Notes under the pieces: generated by a model
What the model saw: the letters and a program-made list of their open reading frames with translations, nothing else
Database searches by the model: none
Told to the model about the DNA's origin: nothing
Translations under genes and position numbers: made by a program
DNA from: Mermis nigrescens
Lineage: Eukaryota > Nematoda > Enoplea > Mermithida > Mermithidae
DNA length: 64,000 bases
Assembly: GCA_036768485.1 (NCBI GenBank)
Contig: JAVLUZ010000154.1
Location: 47,663,786 to 47,727,785 of the forward strand
Direction: 5' to 3'
Shown here: in pieces, positions 23,372 through 34,405 of the stretch
Layout of the letters: each line of letters starts with the position of its first letter
Numbering within the stretch: position 1 is the first letter of the stretch

Positions 23372-23380
23372 GCACTAGCT

Positions 23381-24930
23381 GGCACGCCGACATTAGAGCG
23401 CGCTACATTAGAGCACCGGCATTAGAGCGTATATGCACTGGCGGTTTTAGGGGGCCCCATTGAGGCCAAAACTTTTTTGAAAAATGCGAGATAAACAGAG
23501 AAGATGAGAAAGAAAGAAAGAACAAAAGAAAAACGCTTCAAATCGTATTTTGAAGCGTTTTCTGTCATTCGTTCTTGCTTTTTTCATTTTTCACTTATAA
23601 CTAAAGTTGAAATAGAAAATATCTTGATCATAAAATATCAGATCCTTTTCTGATGATAAGAAGTCATTTTTTCGGTTCTGTTATAACTTTTTGGTTAGCC
23701 CGCGCTAACGTTTATACACAAGGTCTCTGCAGAATATGCAATACACCATGCTTAATTTTAAAAGAAATGCAAAGTCAAGTGAATTTTTTCTTCATTGCGA
23801 ATTGCATTACTGATTGTATATTTCCATGTAGCACCTTTGAAAAAATTGCAAGACGTAAGATTTTTTGGCACTTTACTGTTTTAAGGCAGCAGCTGAATTC
23901 TGTTTCAAAAAAGCTCCCTGGCTTTAGAATTTTGTTGTACAGAAAACTTAATAACGGGTAGATAGAATGTCTTTTCTGCGTAAAAACGACTTGGAGTTCA
24001 AAAAATCACAGAGACTTGCTTTGGGATGAAAATCAAGCTGGTAAAATTTCAGCAAAAAATAGAGTGCACAAAATTTTCTGGGTGAAAAAATTTTTCGGAA
24101 TTTGTGCAACGGTGCACTGGGACCCGTGCAGAAAAAAGCCTGAATGTGAGGGTCATACTTGGTGGATGGAATGAAGTTCGCTAATCATTAATGAAAATTT
24201 TGGTGTGGTGAGTTATGTAAATTCAAATTCAAATTTTAGTAGTGACTTAAAATCCTTAATTTTTATCGTTACCTTGTTTCTTAAAAACTTCAAGAACTCT
24301 AAATTTTCTGCTGCTCCGCCTCAGACCCCGTCAAGCGGTCCTTCAGCGCGTCCCCTGAACCCCCAACCATATTTTCTTGGGCGCTTCGCGCCCTCCAGCA
24401 TATTTTGTATACATGATCATTTTACAGCTCTGCCAGAAGTGTAAATTTATCTGCTAGGCGACGCTTTGGCGTTTTAAGTGCAGATTAAAAGGCAAAATGC
24501 ATTTACGATAAATTCTGTGACAAGCAAGTTATGTCGAAAACTTTTCAAAAATTTTTCAAAAAAAATTTCACATCCGAAGTCACTTAGGAGCAGGCAAAAC
24601 AGTGCAGAAAAGCTCAGAAATTGCTTTACTAAACAAAAGAAACCGCATGCATTTATCACTATCTGATACCGAGATATTCATGCGTAGGTAGTTAACTTTG
24701 CCCCGTTATAATAGAAAGCGTATCCAATTCTGAATCGGAAAGTATATGAATCGTTGCAAATAGTCTCGAGTAAGATAGAGTAGCACTTTTTCCAAAGGCA
24801 TGCTCGTTTTGTCCATGAAGCTTTAACCGGCGAATTCTTTCATGTATCAGCATAAAAGTTTTGTAAAGTTACGTGAAAAACATCTATTATGGCTGCGCTC
24901 TAACGTCGCGCGCTCAAATGTCGGCTCACC
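23381..24930. mobile_element. MULE-like non-autonomous element, perfect 9-bp TSD
   Basis: The 1550-bp element has left terminus GGCACGCCGACATTAGAGCG and, inverted, right terminus GGTGAGCCGACATTTGAGCG. It is flanked by GCACTAGCT at 23372-23380 and 24931-24939. Each terminus repeats the unit CGACATTAGAGCG. Sub-terminal sequence 24480-24890 is about 90% identical, in reverse, to 55985-56290 of the second copy. No transposase is recognisable; a 102-codon frame at 23653-23961 has no known domain. A 9-bp duplication suits Mutator-like elements (Merlin is an alternative). One GGCGC hairpin sits at 24380. Confidence 0.82.
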
Positions 24931-24939
24931 GCACTAGCT

Positions 24940-26270
24940 GACCCCTGCCCCAAGAGAACTGACCGCCACATAAGCTATGCTGTGCACCACGGGCAGAAGT
25001 TACGAATAATATTTTGATACACATAAGGCATTCGCCCTTGATGAGATACATAATGCTGAGCTTTTCAATTAACAATGCGCAGTAAAAATAAAAAGAGATT
25101 CAAAAAGTGAGTTCATGCGCTGTATTTATGCCCATTAGTACGTGTAATAAACATCGAATTTTTTTGCAAAATTAATTAAACCAATCGCTTCCATAACATG
25201 CTATCAATCACACCATAAAAAACGCAAAGGAAACGGCATTGCCCCGAAGATGGTAGAAGAAAACTGTTTTCCATCCGTCCGCGTTAAACGCGTTCCTCTT
25301 GATGAATAATTAAATGTTTTTCACTACTTACTAAATAGCGCCTCGAATTTGATCCCTCCATGTAGTAGAACATGAAGCTCGGCGAACAGGCGTATAAATC
25401 AAATATTCCAAAAGCAAATTATAGTCAATAAATGTCTCCGCGGTTCTGATGCTAGCCGAATCTATGTATTTATCGAACAAGAAAATATCGCAGCGCGATA
25501 ATAAATGGAAAAAATATCGAAAAAGGAAAAATAGAGTGAAAAAATTACTGGCGAAGGATGCATTTAATGCCAGGCAACCCACTGCTCCGCATCGCCCATT
25601 TACGTACAGCTTCCAGGCGACGACAACGACGACACTAGAAGGATAATCGCTCAAGAGGTTCTTGCAGTGACAAATATTGTACGTTTGCATGTTAGCTTAA
25701 GCTTGAGCTTAAAATATGCTTACGCCTTTTAGCATCCGATGCGTACGTAATGTTGGATAAGCCCGCGGATCTTAATAACGGTGAAGATCGCCAAATTACG
25801 GTACGAATAAGTCTTTGCTAGCTTATGCCCGCCGTATGCGATAAATTTACTGTTATTTCGGTGTAATAGTATGATGTAATTATGTCGAAAGAGGGAGCGG
25901 AGTAATGAGTTTTGCCGAAAAGCCTAACATAACCATACGATTTTTACGTACATATACTTTCCTTTATTTATCATTATTATGATTCTCATGCATGCGGAAG
26001 AATCGATTGTATCGACGTGTGCTATCGTGCACAAATTTATTATATTAGGTAGGTACACCTATCTATAAAGTATAGATATGTGTTAGATTAGGCACGGTTT
26101 TATGTGAATGATCGGTAAACATTTGATGAGGCTGCCGATAGCTTTCGCCCCAGTTGTCAATTAGGCGACTAATTTCGCGATACAAAGACTTACAGTTAGT
26201 TTGACGGACAATAATGAATCATTTTTTAATAGACTGGGTGGTAACGTACAATATTTTCGACATGCTTGCA
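24940..26270. other. Intergenic, no gene seen
   Basis: No recognisable gene. A 119-codon minus frame at 25331-25690 and its plus-strand shadow show no domain, conserved motif or splice context. Confidence 0.4.
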
Positions 26271-26289
26271 CTTCCTTGCATGTATGTCC

Positions 26290-26575
26290 CTCTTCTACGA
26301 ATGTTCATCCTCGAACGTCCCAACTTTTCGCAGAGCGATGATGTAATGTAAAAATTAATCAGCAGGAAATCCCACTTTTTCGAACGCCCTACTTCCTCGA
26401 ATTCAACACCTCATCACAAAGTCCCACTTCTTTGAAGAAGGAATAAAAGTCAAAAATCCTACCTCATCGCTTGTCCCACCTCTTGGAATGTCCCGTCTTA
26501 TCGCATATCCCATCTCTTCGAACGTCCCACTCCCACCTCTCGAATGTTCAAACTCTTCGAATTTACAGCCTATTC
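26290..26575. repeat. Degenerate 17-18 bp tandem repeat
   Basis: Irregular repeats of TCCCACCTCTTCGAATG-like units (for example CGAACGTCCCA, TCCCACCTCTTGGAATGTCC, CCCATCTCTTCGAACGTCC). The unit length is near that of the 17-bp array at 27075. Confidence 0.65.
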
Positions 26576-27074
26576 TAAAGCTCCACTGCTCAGGACAAAA
26601 TGATAATATGAAAACAGAAAATATGTTACAAATACATTCGATGAAACAGGACGTCCGGACAAATGGGACCTTCAAATGGGTAAACACAATCGTATTTTCA
26701 GCTTCAGGGACGCGGACGCCAAAGAAGAAAATTTGTTTAATGCATCTCTAGGTTTGCTCCATAAAAATTCCAGATCCATGATATTAACCAAGGCTATCAA
26801 ACCCAGACGAGAGTGCGGAAATCTCGAGGATGTGGACCACTAGACCACATGTAAACCTCAGAATTCCAATCCAGTAAGATAAAAAAGTTTTACCACTTCT
26901 AAAATTATCTAACATCCAGATTAGGGCTTTTCGAACTCGTAATCTCAACATATCAAAAAAAGTATCATTGCTACTAGACCATTATGATACAAAGGCATGG
27001 TGCTTATGGCCGCGCTCTAGGAAACATAAGATTGGCGGCAGAAGATCAAATGACCCGACTTTATTTGGCAACGT

Positions 27075-27442
27075 CCCAACATGGCCAACAGTCCCAACAC
27101 GGCCACCGTCCCAACACGACCACCGTCCCAACACGGCCACCGAAATTCCCAACACGGCCACCGTCCCAAGTCCCAAAACGGCCACCGTCCCAACACGGCC
27201 ACCGTCCCAACACGGCCACCGTCCCAACACGGCCACCGTCCCAACACGGCCACCGTCCCAACACGGCCACCGTCCCAACACGGCCACCGTCCCAACACGG
27301 CCACCGTCCTAACATGGCCACCGTCCCAACATGGCCACCGTCCCAAAACGGCCACCGTCTCAACATTGCCACCGTCCCAACATGGCCACCGTCCCAATAT
27401 GGCCACCGTCTTAACAAAGCCACTGTCTCAACAAGGCCACCA
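27075..27442 (+). repeat. 17-bp minisatellite array (GTCCCAACACGGCCACC)n
   Basis: About 21 tandem units of GTCCCAACACGGCCACC, nearly perfect in the middle (27180-27305) and drifting to AACATGG and AACAAGG variants toward the right. All six frames stay open for long stretches, which explains several spurious reading frames here. None is considered coding. Confidence 0.93.
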
Positions 27443-27692
27443 CCACACGTGGGCGTGGGGGTTAGGGGGTATGCATCCCCAGGAGTTCGAATACCCCCAG
27501 AAACCAAAATACCCCCCCCAGAATTCAATTTTTGGAATTTTTTGCTTTTTTCGCGATTTTTTTATGCCACTGGATAGTGCTCGATGAGAAACTTTGAAAA
27601 ATGGTGTTTTCTTTGCCATACCACCATTTTTAAGACCATCTTTGAAAAATTTTGCACCCCCCCCCAAAATTTTGGTGCTGTATGTTTCCGAT
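27443..27692 (+). mobile_element. MITE family A between the two minisatellite arrays
   Basis: CACACGTGGGCGTGGGGGTT to AAAATTTTGGTGCTGTATG, with the family A interior (CCAAAATACCCCC, CAATTTTTGGAATTTTTTG, CCATACCACCATTTTTAAG). No clear target duplication. It begins directly at the end of the left array. Confidence 0.75.
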
Positions 27693-27875
27693 GCGCCCAA
27701 CATGTACAGCCCGACCACAGTGCAGAACAATGCTTCGTTGCAAGCGAAATTCTTTATGCATGTAAAAAACTAACTTTAGTCATCAATATAATTGCTGCCA
27801 CATGTATATCCATACCTAATTACCCTCCTGTAATTAACTATTAATACCTACTTAACTGATTAAAATACAGTGATA

Positions 27876-28051
27876 GTGGCCTTGTTGAGACAGTGGCTTT
27901 GTTGGGACAGTGGCCGTGTTGGGACGGTGGCCGTGTTGGGACGGTGGCCGTGTTGGGACGGTGGCCATGTTGGGACGGTGGCCATGTTGGGACGGTGGCC
28001 GTGTTGGGAATTTCGATGGCCGTGTTGGGACTAGTGGTCATGTTGGGACAC
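27876..28051 (-). repeat. 17-bp minisatellite array, inverted
   Basis: About 10 units of GGTGGCCGTGTTGGGAC, the reverse complement of the array at 27075-27442. The outer units are again the most diverged. Confidence 0.93.
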
Positions 28052-28059
28052 AATCCTCT

Positions 28060-30505
28060 ATTTATCCCTTAGTTGAGCTAGCTATCTGAACACAAAAAAC
28101 AATTTCCTGTTAATAAGTTTTAATTAATTTTTTTGACGATTCCAGCATCTTTTCGGTCTCTTCCTTCCGGAATTAATATTTTGAATGCTTAAAGACAGGG
28201 CTTACTGAAAGCGCTTAGCGTTCTAGGGTAGAGAGGAACCTAGATTTATAGTCCGTTTCATTAAACTTTGAGGTAATTGAAAAAAATTTTAAGTGCCGAC
28301 AAAAATGTTTTGAACTAGCACCTTAGTTAAGATATTCTACAGTATATAATGTTATGTGAAGACGTTTGCCATTGTCAAGCCGCATTTCTGTACCAAAATT
28401 TTAAGCCACTTTTTTAGCCTGATTTATGCGGATTAAATTCAGGAATAAATCGCAGTTGAATTAGACAGAGTATAGTCACTGTAGATAAATGCATGCACAG
28501 AGTTAGCTTGAATATCTAAAGATCATCGCGATTTTTTCGCAAATCAAAAAGTAGTAGAGAAATAATGTCAAATAAATATTTTAAATTATACCTTCAAATA
28601 AGATGGCAAAGGGTATGCATGAATGTTTCTGTGATTTCTGCCCTCCCACTTCGAAAGAGTGAATAAAAATTAATTCTAACATAAAGCAAGAGAAAAACAA
28701 CTTCGACGTACACCAATGCTGAGAAAGGATTCCCAAAATTAGATTTTTTATGATTCACCGCATTGTATAATGTAAATTATGAATTGATTGAGCGAGTAAA
28801 GGTAGTTATGTACATAGTCAATGGTTTCTGCTAGTGCAGATTCAAATTAAAAGATGGTAGCTGATCGGAATATTTCGTATGACCTCCTTTTTAACTAAAG
28901 CTAACGTCTCGGCAACTAATCTACTGGTTTCCGTTTTTATTGCATAGTTTTGGTGTTTAACATTTAAACCTTCAAAACTGATATTTAAAAGCATCGTAGC
29001 TGCATATATAAAAAAGGGCTTATGTAACTCAAGCTTCATCGCTAATTAGCGTTTCACTTATATCGAATTTCAGGCTTACTTCTCTTCGACGAACTGACAA
29101 TCTGCTATGTAATCAGACTACAGGAATAAAATTTTTGAAATTTTCCTTCCAAATTAAAATTTACTTGATTTCGAAAACTGTTCTATCAGACGGAATGAAA
29201 TCAATAATTGGTTTTGGGAAAGGTAAGCTCGACTGATTTTGTTGATGTTACACTCGATTCAACCGTTGCTTAATGCGCTGCGTGGGCGGTTGGGGGGGTC
29301 AGTCAGAGAGCTTTCTTGATCCATAATCGCCTCAAAAACTGATATAAGTGTACTGAAATGACGGAAAAAACGATTTCACAATTTCTGGTCAATTTAACGT
29401 AGGCACATTTGCAGAAAATTTTTGGGTTTTAACCGTTTTTGACCACTATTTTGCCTTATTTTATCAAGAAAATTTACTACATATTCCCCATTTCGAGGCG
29501 CCTTTAATTCCCCAAAGCCCAACATTAGTAATACACTGCAGATATTGTTTTTCAGAAAGGTAGGTAAGACACGGAAATGACTTATGTAACCTTTGATTTG
29601 TAAATATATAGTTAGAATTTGACTATAATTACCAAAATGACGGAGCTGAACTCAGCAATGCTTCCCGTCCTTTATCTAAAAATTATTCTAGCATCAAATT
29701 GCAGCGAATTTAGTGCCCAGGTACATTGAAGCAAATAATCACGTCGCAGGGCATCGATAAATGAGAACTTATTAGCGTTAGAGATTTGAAGAATAAAATT
29801 GAATATTCTTTCAATTGGCACAGCTGATTGTCATTCAGACTTTTGATACACTCGAATCGCTTTGACAGTTATTAAGCGCGATTTCAAGGTAACTAAAGGC
29901 AACGGTTTAATTTTCACCTGCGACATTTTAATGGAAAATTCAAATTAGTGCTCCATTCAAGAGACCGCATGCGCAATTTATTAATTCTGCATCTCACTTC
30001 AATTTCCTGTCATTGCGATGCGCTTTCAGGACTGTTCTGTAATTTATAAGAATTCCGGCCCATCGTCGCTCTAGTCAAAACAAGGGTTTCAATGCATTAT
30101 TTCTTATCATTTATTTGTTCACTCAATTATTCTATTCTTTGAGGATTTCCGTAAATAATTAGTTTGGCGTTTTCTAGCTTCTTGCCTACTTGATATTTAT
30201 GCAAACATATTTTTACATGTACTTTTGTCCATTTGAATTAGGCAGGTATTCTAATAGAAATATATGTAAGTGCACTGAAATGATAAAGTAATAAATCAAT
30301 ATGATCAGAAATATTTAATAAATCGAATATTAACGTGATTGAAAAATAAATAAATTTGATAGGTATGTACATAATAAAATACTAATAGTGTATCTATCAA
30401 AAATATTTATTAAACATACTCGTATATGTGTATTTATAGATGAAGAAATAAAGAACATTTATTCTGCTAATTTAATCGATTAAATTATTTTATTTGTAAA
30501 TTCTA
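28060..30505. other. Intergenic, MITE relics, no gene seen
   Basis: A diverged family C copy lies at about 29278-29525 (GGGGGGGTCAGTCAGAGAGC, TTTCTGGTCAATTT, TTTTGCCTTATTTTATC). Nothing else is recognised. Confidence 0.4.
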
Positions 30506-30512
30506 GTCGATC

Positions 30513-30518
30513 TTTATT
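30513..30518 (-). terminator. Polyadenylation signal AATAAA of TMEM179-like gene
   Basis: AATAAA on the minus strand about 91 nt beyond the stop codon of the TMEM179-like gene, a normal distance for a short 3' UTR. Confidence 0.5.
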
Positions 30519-30608
30519 TTACAAGATTATTAATTCGGCAGATAGTCCAGTAAATACGAAAAAATAAGTACAAGAAACGCTTAAACACGTATTAACAAAG
30601 TAAAAAGA

Positions 30609-30770
30609 TTAATCCGAATCGCTATCAGTTCTCACACCCCCGTTGCGTTTGCAGTTGCAAGAAACGCTTTCGTCGAAAAAATAATCCGGAAAATCCATGT
30701 GATAGTAACACCTTACGATCAATACGGCGGCGTTAGAGAGCCACATAATGGGCGATATCCAAGTCAGAAC
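30609..30770 (-). CDS. TMEM179: TMEM179-like exon 4 (TM4, stop)
   Basis: 162 nt including the TAA at 30611-30609; acceptor AAGATTTTAG. It encodes VLTWISPIMWLSNAAVLIV (TM4), then CYYHMDFPDYFFDES and an acidic end RTDSDSD. A family C MITE begins about 33 bp upstream of the acceptor. Confidence 0.68.
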   Translation of the reverse strand, partial: VLTWISPIMWLSNAAVLIVRCYYHMDFPDYFFDESVSCNCKRNGGVRTDSDSD

Positions 30771-33700
30771 CTAAAATCTTGTAATTCAATTCTTGGTATC
30801 ATAGACGCAGAGCTTGGCCGGTCTGGGGAGTCAGCCGATCTAAAGGTGTAATCCAGAGAGCTTTATGAGATAAACTTGTCTAAAAAATGGGTATTGCCAA
30901 ATAAAACGTAAAAACTAATATGTTGAATAGTTTCTGGTCAATTTTGAGCACTTTTGCAGAAATTTTCTCATTTTTATATTCATTTTTATCCTCATTTTGC
31001 CATATTTTTTCCCACAAAAATTTCACAATTTTCCTCTCCCAAGGGGGCGACCCCATTCCCCAAATGTATGTCGGACTGATATACGTACATACATAGGTGC
31101 GCTACATGGCTGATCTGAGTTGGGGCAGACAGTTTGGACGTGAAACATGCAATCATAGTTTTTCGAGCTTGAGTGCGTTAAAAATCTAAATAAACATTAA
31201 AATATCGTTTAAACTGCCATAGTTGACAAGAGCTTTGCAAATATTTGTTGTCCGTTTTTAGCCTTAATAAGCCTTTTCTTCCAATAGGAGTTAATTTTTA
31301 ACCTACTCTTTCCTTTTTTGTCATTCTTTGTCATTCCTTATTTTTTCTTTCTACTTTCTATAAATTTTTTTGTACTTCTGACTAAGCTCTTTATTCCCAG
31401 ACACCATGTGCATGTCTACCTAGCTGATAATATTTTTAATGTTATTATTTTTGCCATAAAAATCAATGGAACTTTTCTCATCTTATTAGCAAAATGATGA
31501 CGCTGCAAAAGAATTTAATACATTGTACATATTATTAGCAAAAATGATTGTTTTTGGGCTTAGGAATTTCTAACTTTACAAAAATAGGTTTTAGTTTAAT
31601 TTCAGTTAGTTTCCAGCTCACACGTCCAGGGCCACTAAATTGAGAATAAATATTACACGTACGTGCTTGTATGTAAAACAAGAAAACTTGAACTTTAAAA
31701 ATTCCCAAAGTAAAATGTCACGAAAAACTGTGAATAGAAAAAGTTCTTTTGAGAGCTGAAAGTAAAAAGTTAAGAAAACGCTGATCAAATTAATCATTTA
31801 AAGTTTTATATTTCATTAATAGATGCCACATTGTATAAACTCACTTGTCCTAAGTCAAGATACGTCGTATAATCGTTTTTTAGTGACATCAAATGTCTCC
31901 TGACATCCACGCAACTTAAAATGGAGAGAGCTTGTTCAATATAGCTTTATTCATAAATTTAACATTGTTTTTATTTTGTGTTTGACTGACTTGAATTAAC
32001 ACTGTTTTTGACGTCTCAATAATTTAGCAATTTTATGTCAATCGTTGTCGCTAACAAAAATGTATAGCAATTTATCCCTCCTTGATTTGCAAACGTAAAA
32101 ATCAGGTCAGTATTGAATTCAGTCATCGTAAGCATTATGCTCAAAATTAAATTCAAAAATATAAGCATTAAGCTCAAAATTAAAAAAATGCTTCAGAATT
32201 TATATTTAAACGTTATCAATCACAATAATTACCAACAAATATGGATAGGGCATAAATTTAGGGGGTTTAGGGCACAATGGGCATGGAGGACCAATTGAAG
32301 GTCTAGATTTTTCGAGAATTCGGCGGACCCAAAAAAAATCGATAGACCCCCAGAATTGATTTTAGTGCTTTTTTAGCGATTTTGCCCCATCAGGCCTCAG
32401 ACATGGGCCCGCAAATCGATATTTTTTCGACTGTCTTTAACATCTATCTATGGGCATCAAAAAATTGCGAATTTTTCCAAATTTTGTACTCTAGAGTTTT
32501 GCAGGGATTGCCAGCATTATTTAGGTGGATGATCTCCCCCAAACTCACACGCCCATGTGTGATTACAAGTAGATGTATCATTAGCATATCGATAATAATT
32601 AAATTATGTTAATAGTCGTCAAGTGATAAAATAAATTTGTTACTTTGAACTGTCCCATAAGCACCATTTGTTGATGCCTTTATGTAGCGTAACAGCAACA
32701 ACGAACGTAATCACAGCAGCCACGAAAGAGAGGCAAAGTGTAGGCAAAACCAGAAGCGAAGCGAATGATTTTTGCCTGAATGTTCAAATTATGAATAAAG
32801 ACAGTTTCTGAATGCCTAACCAGCTTAAAAATTTATTAGCAAAACTTTAACGTTTGCATCAAATTAGCGTGATATCATTGACTAAAGCTTAATTAATCTA
32901 CATTTTGATGTTGTCATAACCATTCATGATTGATATTGGGAATATTTGATAATATTGGACAGGCCTGTGCTGTCTGATATCTGTCAAATTGTTGTTCAAT
33001 AATAATGGACAGTATTTCTTAAACTATATAGTATATAAGCTTGATCCAGTTGCTAAGCTAGCACTGCTTAAGAATTGCGACCCTGTTAGACAAAACTTCT
33101 TTCATTTGGAAGAATGAATCGATCAAAAAAATTGCTAAAAAGTAAAGCAAGTGGAATACTAATGAGCTGAAATACAAACTACAGGCTCCACAAAGGAATG
33201 AAATGAGCTCAGCTTTTGCTTTTAACAAAATAAGACGATTCAGATCAGTAGCAGTTATAAGACATGCAACGCGAGGAGCGGGTTGGTGGTCTGCACCACA
33301 CCTGGGCGTGGAGGAATTTGGGGGGTATGCATCCCCCGAGAAGCCTAAATAGCCCCCCACTCCCCCAGAAACCAAAATGCCCCCAGAATTCAATTTTTAA
33401 AATTTTTTTGTTTTTTCGCAATTTTTTGATGCCAATGGATAGTGTTCGATGAGAAACGTTGAAAATAGTGTTTTTTAGCCATACCACCATTTTTAAGGCC
33501 ATTCATTTTCCGACCTTTGAAAAATCTTGCACCCCCAGAATTTTGGTGCTGCCCACGTAAGGTATGCACTGCATATAAGTACCGACCGAATTCTGGAGCG
33601 TCTGGATGGGGCCAAAGTAATAAATTGCAAAATGCTAAAAATTCAATTTAGGGGGTCCGTAGTCTGCGGGAGGTATCTTGGATCCTCAGGGGTCTAAACC

Positions 33701-34405
33701 TCAACCTCCCACCCATATGTAATCTGAACCCCCAGAATTCAAAATGGACAATCCCCTGAGGAAACAGGCGAAACGAAGGCCAAAAATGGATTAAAATGAA
33801 AAAATTGTTTTAAAAGTGCTCGAAAATGATCAGAAATGCATTTTAACATCTTTTTTATGCGATTTTAGCATTGAATAACAGTTTTTTCGGGCCACTTTGG
33901 TCCAAAAAAAGCTCTCTGGCTGACCCCCTCCCAGAAAGGCCCACGTCCCCGAACTGTTAATGCCGGCGTATACGGCAATTACTAGCCTTTTTAAATTAGT
34001 GTTATATTCCATAGAGAATATAAATCGTGGGCGTTTACCGGGACATAAATGCTTTTTGCTCGGTCTATGGAATGCGAAAAACCAGCACACAATAAAAGCG
34101 GCCACGCCGCCGGCTAAATGAGTGTATTGGACGAATTGGCACCGGGCCCTGAAACCGACCGATCGGTCGTCCGTCGAACGCCCGTTGACGTTCCGCTGAA
34201 AGTCCAGCAAGCATTGGGGGTAAAGCGCGTTGTTAGCATAGCCCAAGCTGAAACATGCTCCGAACGACGTTACCGACGTAAGCAGCAATAGAATGGCCTG
34301 GGTCGCGTGCCAAAATATCACCCGGCTGTGGGCGCGCGACGCTTCGGCGTCGACGTCGACCGCCGCCTCACTTTTTTGGCGACCATTGGCCGACGATGAC
34401 GTCAT
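30609..34405 (-). CDS. TMEM179: TMEM179-like four-pass membrane protein (spliced)
   Basis: Exons 34405-34039, 32775-32644, 31914-31845 and 30770-30609 (complement). The product would be about 240 residues with four membrane spans: ATQAILLLLTSVTSFGACFS; HLAGGVAAFIVCWFFAF; SLLVLPTLCLSFVAAVITFV; SPIMWLSNAAVLIVRCYY. Between spans 1 and 2 is a 40-residue loop with two Cys. After span 3 comes WC, then CVDVRRHLM and a YLDLGQ linker to span 4, and the tail ends RTDSDSD. This layout, the Cys placement and the length match the TMEM179 family, whose function is poorly known. Joins 2-3 (phase 2) and 3-4 (phase 0) fit exactly. Join 1-2 does not: exon 1 leaves phase 1 but exon 2 needs phase 2. A short unseen exon or a one-base sequence error would explain it. 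Confidence 0.62.
30804..31075 (+). mobile_element. MITE family C next to exon 4 acceptor
   Basis: GCAGAGCTTGGCCGGTCTGG to CCCCAAATGTATGTCGGAC, with the usual interior (AGTTTCTGGTCAATTTTGAG, TCATTTTGCCATATTTT). A second, more decayed copy follows at about 31100-31425. Confidence 0.65.
31845..31914 (-). CDS. TMEM179: TMEM179-like exon 3 (Cys-led linker)
   Basis: 70 nt: acceptor CCATTTTAAG, donor GGACAA|GTGAGT. It encodes CVDVRRHLMSLKND then YTTYLDLGQ, which fits the linker before the last span of TMEM179 proteins. Enters phase 2, leaves phase 0. Confidence 0.65.
32644..32775 (-). CDS. TMEM179: TMEM179-like exon 2 (TM3)
   Basis: 132 nt: acceptor GAACATTCAG, donor TTCAAA|GTAACA. In the frame that enters and leaves at phase 2 it reads QKSFASLLVLPTLCL, the rest of TM3, then HKGINKWCLWDSS. 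The other two frames stop. The phase conflict with exon 1 is unresolved. Confidence 0.65.
33297..33561 (+). mobile_element. MITE family A, 265 bp, with 8-bp TSD
   Basis: Ends CACACCTGGGCG and GCCCACGTAAG, flanked by GTCTGCAC (33289-33296) and GTATGCAC (33562-33569), 7 of 8 identical. It lies in TMEM179-like intron 1. Confidence 0.8.
33585..33960 (-). mobile_element. MITE family B/C composite in intron 1
   Basis: 33585-33730 resembles family B (TTCAATTTAGGGGGTCCGTAG, AATCTG near its end). 33730-33950 is a reverse family C copy (AAAGGCCAAAAATGG..., GCTCTCTGGCTGACCCCC). It ends about 80 bp from the exon 1 donor. Confidence 0.5.
34039..34405 (-). CDS. TMEM179: TMEM179-like exon 1 (start codon, TM1-TM2)
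   Basis: 122 codons plus one base, donor CCCG|GTAAAC. It begins MTSSSANGRQKSEAAVDVD, a polar GC-rich N terminus, followed by TM1, a loop with YPQC and RARC, TM2 and the basic HRPSKKHLCP. The base composition is far more GC-rich than the flanks, as expected for real coding sequence. Confidence 0.75.

Noticed and set aside
26984..27587. Several overlapping open frames of 100-197 codons on both strands rich in Pro-Thr-Arg or Trp-Asp-Gly repeats
   Set aside because: They are translations of the 17-bp minisatellite. A 17-bp unit without stops stays open in every frame, and no start context, domain or splice signal supports coding.
27075..28051. CRISPR array
   Set aside because: The units are contiguous tandem repeats without spacers, in a eukaryotic genome.
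33058..33393. Hydrophobic minus-strand frame considered as a TMEM179-like exon
   Set aside because: It overlaps a MITE with a target duplication and does not match the TM3 segment, which is found instead at 32775-32644.
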